The notes under the pieces are model-generated. The model saw only the letters and a program-made list of their open reading frames with translations. It searched no databases and was not told the DNA's origin. A stretch of DNA of 28,489 nt from NCBI GenBank assembly GCA_007119835.1, contig SKOX01000323.1, forward strand, positions 1 to 28,489. The letters are read 5' to 3'. This DNA comes from Paracoccaceae bacterium (GTDB taxonomy: Bacteria; Pseudomonadota; Alphaproteobacteria; Rhodobacterales; Rhodobacteraceae). The position numbers were made by a program, and so were the translations under genes. This document shows positions 24,924-28,489 of this stretch, piece by piece. Each line of letters opens with the position of its first letter. Within the stretch, counting starts at the first letter, position 1.

Positions 24924-25633
24924 GCCACCGCCTCCTCCTGTGCCCGCACGAGGGCGCCGATCCCGGCCTCGGCGAGGTCCATGAGCGCGCCGAGCTCCGC
25001 GCGCGTGAAGGTCGCGCCTTCGGCGCTGCCCTGCACCTCGATCAGGCCCATCCGCCCCGTCATCACGAAATTCGCGTCCGTGCCCGCGGCGCTGTCCTCG
25101 GCATAGTCGAGGTCGAGCACCGGCTGGCCGCCGTAGATCCCCGCGCTCACCGCGGCGACGTGGTCGGTCAGCGGATCGGTCTTCACGTCGCCCGCCTTCA
25201 TCAGCCGGTTGACCGCGAGCCTCAGCGCCACCCAGCCGCCGGTGATCGCCGCACAGCGCGTGCCGCCGTCGGCCTGGATCACGTCGCAATCGACCGTGAT
25301 CTGCCGCTCGCCCAGCGCCACCCGGTCGACCGCCGCCCGCAGGCTGCGCCCGATCAGCCGCTGGATCTCGACCGTCCGTCCCGACTGCTTGCCCGTCGCC
25401 GCCTCGCGCCGGTTGCGCGTCGTGGTCGCCCGCGGCAGCATGCCGTATTCCGCCGTTACCCAGCCAAGGCCGGTCTTGCGCAGGAAGGACGGCACCGTCT
25501 CCTCAATGCTCGCGGTGCAGAGGACATGGGTGTCGCCCATGCGGATCATGCACGAGCCCTCTGCGTGCCGCACCGCGTCCGGCTCGATCACGATCCGGCG
25601 CAGCGCGTCCGGCGCACGGCCCGAAGGTCGCAT
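24920..25633 (-). CDS. rph: Ribonuclease PH
   Basis: RNase PH is a phosphorolytic 3'-5' exoribonuclease that trims tRNA 3' ends. The 237-residue protein shows [14 protein letters not shown], the RNA-contacting [24 protein letters not shown], the phosphate-site [14 protein letters not shown], and the C-terminal [18 protein letters not shown] lies six bases before the ATG. It is the first gene of the leftward rph-rdgB-hemW operon and divergent from hrcA across 138 bases that contain a small tandem repeat. Confidence 0.96.
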   Translation of the reverse strand: MRPSGRAPDALRRIVIEPDAVRHAEGSCMIRMGDTHVLCTASIEETVPSFLRKTGLGWVTAEYGMLPRATTTRNRREAATGKQSGRTVEIQRLIGRSLRAAVDRVALGERQITVDCDVIQADGGTRCAAITGGWVALRLAVNRLMKAGDVKTDPLTDHVAAVSAGIYGGQPVLDLDYAEDSAAGTDANFVMTGRMGLIEVQGSAEGATFTRAELGALMDLAEAGIGALVRAQEEAVA

Positions 25634-25681
25634 GGGATCCTCCCATCTTTTCCCGACCTGATAGCCCAGGCGGGCCGCGCC

Positions 25682-25717
25682 GTCCAGCCGCGGGAGGGTC
25701 CAGCCTGGGTCCAGCCT
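25682..25717. repeat. Tandem and spaced GTCCAGCC repeats between rph and hrcA
   Basis: GGGTCCAGCCT occurs twice in perfect tandem (25696-25706, 25707-25717). A third GTCCAGCC lies at 25682-25689. They sit in the divergent rph/hrcA promoter region. Function is unknown: operator repeats or simple slippage. Confidence 0.6.
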
Positions 25718-25771
25718 CAAAAGCCGCAATGGCGACGCGTGATTGACCGGTCTCCGCGCGCTGCCTACATC

Positions 25772-26872
25772 ATGAACGCCATGGAGGTTCCGAGAAAGCC
25801 GTCCGGCGCGCAGACGCCTCCTTCGCTCGCGGCGCTCACCGATCGCTCGCGGGACGTCTTCCGCACGCTTGTCGAAACCTATCTGGAGACGGGCGAGCCG
25901 GTCGGTTCGCGCACCCTCAGCCGCTCGCTCACCGAGAGCGTCTCGGCGGCCACCGTGCGCAACGTGATGCAGGACCTCGAGCATCTCGGCCTGCTCGACA
26001 GTCCCCACGTCTCCGCCGGCCGCATTCCGACCCAGCTCGGGCTTCGGCTCTTCGTCGACGGCATCCTGGAGCTCGGCGACGTTGCCGGCAGCGAGCGCAC
26101 CGAGATCGAGCGCACGCTCTCGGCCGACGACACCGACCTCACCCACCTGCTCGACCGCGCCGGCTCGCTGCTGTCGGGCCTGACGCGATCGGCGTCCCTC
26201 GTGCTGGCGCCCAAGGCCGAGGCCCCGATCCGCCACATCGAGTTCGTCTCCCTCGCGCCCGACCGCGTTCTCGTCGTGCTCGTCACCGCCGACGGCCACG
26301 TCGAGAACCGGATCTTCGCACCGCCTGCGGGCCTGACGCCGTCGGCGATGCGCGCCGCGGCCAATTTCCTCAACGCCGTGCTCGAGGGCCGGACCCTGTC
26401 GGAGATGCGCTCGACGGTGGCGGCCGAGATGACCCGCAACCGCGCCGAGCTCGACCTCCTTTCCCAGACCCTGATCGAGGCCGGTCTCGCGGTCTGGGCC
26501 AGCGACGGTGACGGCTCCGACCGCCTGATCGTCCGCGGCCGCGCCAATCTCCTCGCTTCGGTCGCCGACGCCGACCAGATCGAGCGCATCCGCAGCCTGT
26601 TCGACGACCTCGAGCGCAAGCGCGACCTCGTCCAGCTTCTCGACCTAGCCGAGGGCGGCGACGGCGTGCGCGTGTTCATCGGATCGGAAAACAAGCTTTT
26701 CTCGCTGTCGGGTTCCTCTCTGGTGGTGTCTCCTTATATGAACGCTGAGCGAAAGATCATCGGCGCGGTGGGTGTCATCGGGCCGACCCGCCTGAACTAC
26801 GGGCGGATCGTGCCGATCGTGGACTACACCGCGCAGCTTGTCGGCCGGCTGATCTCCGGCCGAAGCGCCTGA
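25772..26872 (+). CDS. hrcA: Heat-inducible transcription repressor HrcA
   Basis: HrcA represses chaperone operons by binding the CIRCE element. The 366-residue protein has the N-terminal winged helix ([55 protein letters not shown]). It also has the C-terminal GAF-like domain ending in [20 protein letters not shown] and [20 protein letters not shown]. Starts at 25772 or 25781 are both possible; neither has a clear ribosome-binding site. No CIRCE (TTAGCACTC/GAGTGCTAA) is visible upstream. A TTGACC (25743-25748) lies 17 bases before a TACATC that abuts the start, so a very short leader is possible. Confidence 0.95.
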   Translation: MNAMEVPRKPSGAQTPPSLAALTDRSRDVFRTLVETYLETGEPVGSRTLSRSLTESVSAATVRNVMQDLEHLGLLDSPHVSAGRIPTQLGLRLFVDGILELGDVAGSERTEIERTLSADDTDLTHLLDRAGSLLSGLTRSASLVLAPKAEAPIRHIEFVSLAPDRVLVVLVTADGHVENRIFAPPAGLTPSAMRAAANFLNAVLEGRTLSEMRSTVAAEMTRNRAELDLLSQTLIEAGLAVWASDGDGSDRLIVRGRANLLASVADADQIERIRSLFDDLERKRDLVQLLDLAEGGDGVRVFIGSENKLFSLSGSSLVVSPYMNAERKIIGAVGVIGPTRLNYGRIVPIVDYTAQLVGRLISGRSA

Positions 26873-26884
26873 ACGAGGAGCCGA

Positions 26885-27547
26885 ATGGCACAGGAACAGA
26901 AGAAGCCCCGCGATCCGCAGGACCATGGCGACCACGAGGCATCCCACCACGACGACGTCGCGGTGGCCGAGGCCGAGGCGCACAACGTCGAGCCCGGGCC
27001 GCTGCCCGAGGACGCCCGACCGGACGATCCCGAGGCGCTGCGCGCCGAGGTCGCCGAACTCAAGGACCGCCTCCTGCGCGCGCTCGCCGACGCCGAGAAC
27101 ATCCGCAAGCGCGCCGATCGCGACCGCCGCGACGCCGAGCAGTACGGCATCACCCGCTTCGCCCGCGACCTCCTGCCCGTGCACGACAATTTCGAGCGCG
27201 CCATGAAGGTCGTCACCGACGAGACCCGCGCGGTGGCGGGCCCGCTCCTCGAGGGCATCGAGCTGACCCAGAAGGAGCTCGTCGGGGCGCTGGCCAAGCA
27301 TGGCATCCGCAAGATCGCACCCGAGAAGGGCGAGCGCTTCGACCCGAAGCTGCACCAGGCGATGTTCGAGGCGCCGGTGCCCGGCACCAAGGCCGGCGAC
27401 ATCATCGAGGTGATGGGCGAGGGCTTCACCATCGGCGAGCGCCTGCTGCGTCCGGCCCAGGTCGGCGTCTCCGCCGGCGGCCCCGCCGCCCCGGCGCCGA
27501 AGGCCGAGGACGAGACCGCGGCGGACGGGGACGGGAAGGGGGCCTGA
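26885..27547 (+). CDS. grpE: Nucleotide exchange factor GrpE
   Basis: GrpE releases ADP from DnaK. The 220-residue protein has an acidic, histidine-containing N-terminus and a long coiled coil (LRAEVAELKDRLLRALADAENIRKR in overlapping segments). Conserved YGITRFARDLLPVHDNFERA follows, and the C-terminal beta domain has FDPKLHQAMFEAP and GEGFTIGERLLRPAQV. GAGGAG upstream sets the start. It lies 12 bases after hrcA, one operon. Confidence 0.96.
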   Translation: MAQEQKKPRDPQDHGDHEASHHDDVAVAEAEAHNVEPGPLPEDARPDDPEALRAEVAELKDRLLRALADAENIRKRADRDRRDAEQYGITRFARDLLPVHDNFERAMKVVTDETRAVAGPLLEGIELTQKELVGALAKHGIRKIAPEKGERFDPKLHQAMFEAPVPGTKAGDIIEVMGEGFTIGERLLRPAQVGVSAGGPAAPAPKAEDETAADGDGKGA

Positions 27548-27559
27548 GCCCCCTCAGGC
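27538..27559. terminator. Overlapping hairpins at the grpE/DUF421 convergence
   Basis: Two mutually exclusive stems overlap the grpE stop. One is GGGGGC (27538-27543) with GCCCCC (27548-27553). The other is GCCTGAG (27542-27548) with CTCAGGC (27553-27559). Only six bases separate the convergent stop codons. There is no U-tract, so termination is inferred from position and stem strength. Confidence 0.4.
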
Positions 27560-28072
27560 GTCCGCCCGCGACCGCAGATCGGCGAGGGCGGAGCCGTCGC
27601 CCGCCTGTTCGCGCGGCACGACGCTGAAGCTGCCGTCGGTCTCCAGCACCACCGCCGCTGCAAGGCCGATGTCGCCGAGGCCGGCGGAGCGCAGCGCGGC
27701 GTTGATCTCCTCAGGCGTCACCCGCTCGTCGGCCAGGGCGCCCGGGACGTGCTGGCCGTCGAGAACAAGCGCGTGCGGCGTTGACTTGACGAGGCTGCGC
27801 AGCTTGGGCGAGCGCACGGTTCCTGTCGCCACAGCATACTGCAGCAGCGCCAGGACGAGGAAGGCCGTCGCCCCCTCCGCGAGCGCCACCTCTTCGTTGA
27901 GCAGGATCGTTGCGAGCGTCGAGCCGATCGCGACCGTCACCACGAGGTCGAAGGCGTTCATCTTGGCGAGCGTCCGCTTGCCGGTCGTGCGCAGCACGGC
28001 GACGAGGATGGCGTAGGCGAGAACGCCCACCACTACCGTGCGCACGACTGCTTCCCACCCGTCGAAGAACAT
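27554..28072 (-). CDS. DUF421 (YetF-like) membrane protein
   Basis: The 172-residue protein has about three N-terminal membrane segments (VVRTVVVGVLAYAILVAVLR, FDLVVTVAIGSTLATILL, TAFLVLALLQYAVATG). The DUF421 hallmark GKRTLAKMNAFDLVV is present, followed by a small soluble domain containing PHALVLDGQHV and ERVTPEEINAALRSAG. The family's function is not established; YetF-type proteins have been linked to spore or envelope functions in firmicutes. The ATG at 28072 has GGAGG at optimal spacing; a TTG at 28129 would add 19 hydrophilic residues. It converges on grpE. Confidence 0.8.
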   Translation of the reverse strand: MFFDGWEAVVRTVVVGVLAYAILVAVLRTTGKRTLAKMNAFDLVVTVAIGSTLATILLNEEVALAEGATAFLVLALLQYAVATGTVRSPKLRSLVKSTPHALVLDGQHVPGALADERVTPEEINAALRSAGLGDIGLAAAVVLETDGSFSVVPREQAGDGSALADLRSRADA

Positions 28073-28221
28073 CATTCCCTCCCGCTGCGCGACTGTCTCC
28101 GAGAACGAGCCGCCTGCCATCTGGTTCAAGGTCGATTTTCAGGCTTCGTGCCGGCGAGCGTATCAGGCGACTCGGGCGGCAACCTGTGGATGTCCGCCGC
28201 GTTCCACATCAGAGACTTGAC

Positions 28222-28243
28222 GCGTGTCCAGGTGCGGACACGC
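28222..28243. repeat. Perfect palindrome, second copy of the element at 8863
   Basis: GCGTGTCC (28222-28229) and GGACACGC (28236-28243) flank 6 bases. A second hairpin, GCCGG/CCGGC (28245-28260), follows directly. Including the preceding TTG, the 23 bases at 28217-28239 match those at 8857-8879 at 19 positions. It lies between the mutS 3' end and the DUF421 gene in a 250-base gap that otherwise shows nothing clear. Confidence 0.6.
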
Positions 28244-28325
28244 TGCCGGAGCAGGCCGGCACGCCTTGTCAGACGGCAAGAACCTGGAGAGCAGTCGGGC
28301 AGGCGCCATCTCGCTCCCGCGCCGC

Positions 28326-28489
28326 TTACGCTCCGACCATCCCCTTCAGCTCGTAGACCAGCGCCAGCGCCTCCCGCGGCGAGAGCGCGTCGGGATCTAC
28401 CCCGGCGAGCCGCGCCTCGACGCCCGAGGGCGCGGCCGGGGCAGGGGGCGCGGGCGGCGCTGCCCGGAAGAGCGGCAGGTCGTCGATCA
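28326..28489 (-). CDS. mutS: DNA mismatch repair protein MutS, C-terminal end (partial)
   Basis: The last 53 codons of a leftward gene run in from the right edge. The peptide contains IDDLPLFRAAPPAPPAPA, then DPDALSPREALALVYELKGM, and ends GA with a TAA stop. IDDLPLF plus a proline-rich linker and the DALSPREAL-YELK helix are the usual C-terminus of alphaproteobacterial MutS. The ATPase core lies beyond the window. Confidence 0.82.
   Translation of the reverse strand, partial: IDDLPLFRAAPPAPPAPAAPSGVEARLAGVDPDALSPREALALVYELKGMVGA

Noticed and set aside
25634..25771. CIRCE operator upstream of hrcA
   Set aside because: No TTAGCACTC or GAGTGCTAA half-site is visible, even allowing a couple of mismatches by eye.
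1..28489. Defence island, prophage, transposon, CRISPR array, tRNA or rRNA
   Set aside because: Nearly every long gene is assignable to a conserved chromosomal family, gene order is typical of alphaproteobacteria, and no repeat arrays or mobile-element genes were seen.

Overview
The window is chromosomal DNA of a GC-rich alphaproteobacterium, most likely of the Rhodobacterales or a close relative. This rests on gene order and protein recognition, not on a database search. The diagnostic blocks are maf-aroE-coaE-dnaQ facing secB, hemJ-rho-mnmE-mnmG-rsmG-parA-parB, and hemW-rdgB-rph facing hrcA-grpE. I see no phage, transposon, CRISPR array, rRNA or tRNA, and no complete unknown defence or biosynthetic system. 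The main finding is that the window very probably contains the chromosomal replication origin and the parABS segregation locus.

Layout. 1-2450: a LacI-family regulator and a lone kynureninase (kynU). 2451-7700: a leftward operon asnO, ngg, M42-family peptidase, MOSC protein. The first three are the known set for the compatible solute N-acetylglutaminylglutamine amide (NAGGN). A divergent MarR-family gene (7778-8245) shares a short promoter region with asnO, and a perfect AT-rich inverted repeat lies between them. 8377-8721: a Tat-exported high-potential iron-sulfur protein. 8722-8940: intergenic, with a cluster of inverted repeats. 8941-11036 (leftward): inositol monophosphatase family, Smr-domain protein, Tim44-like protein. 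11165-12372 (rightward): fxsA and secB. 12445-15194 (leftward): maf, aroE, coaE and dnaQ, all overlapping by a few bases.

15195-15767 is a 573-base gene-free stretch between divergent gene blocks. It has one perfect and three one-mismatch DnaA boxes and an AT-rich segment, and I call it oriC. Genes on its right run rightward: hemJ, rho, mnmE, mnmG, rsmG, parA, parB. A near-consensus parS overlaps the mnmG start and a perfect parS lies inside rsmG. These cell-cycle and tRNA-modification genes look noticeably poorer in G+C than the flanks. hemW converges on parB, sharing a CTAG stop, and hemW-rdgB-rph run leftward. hrcA-grpE (stress regulator and DnaK nucleotide exchange factor) run rightward, followed by a convergent DUF421 membrane protein and the 3' end of mutS at the right edge.

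Most genes are ordinary housekeeping. The points worth a second look are the oriC architecture, the MarR/palindrome control of the NAGGN operon and its MOSC partner, a C-rich rut-like leader before rho, a palindrome shared by two distant intergenic regions, and several small promoter-region repeats.
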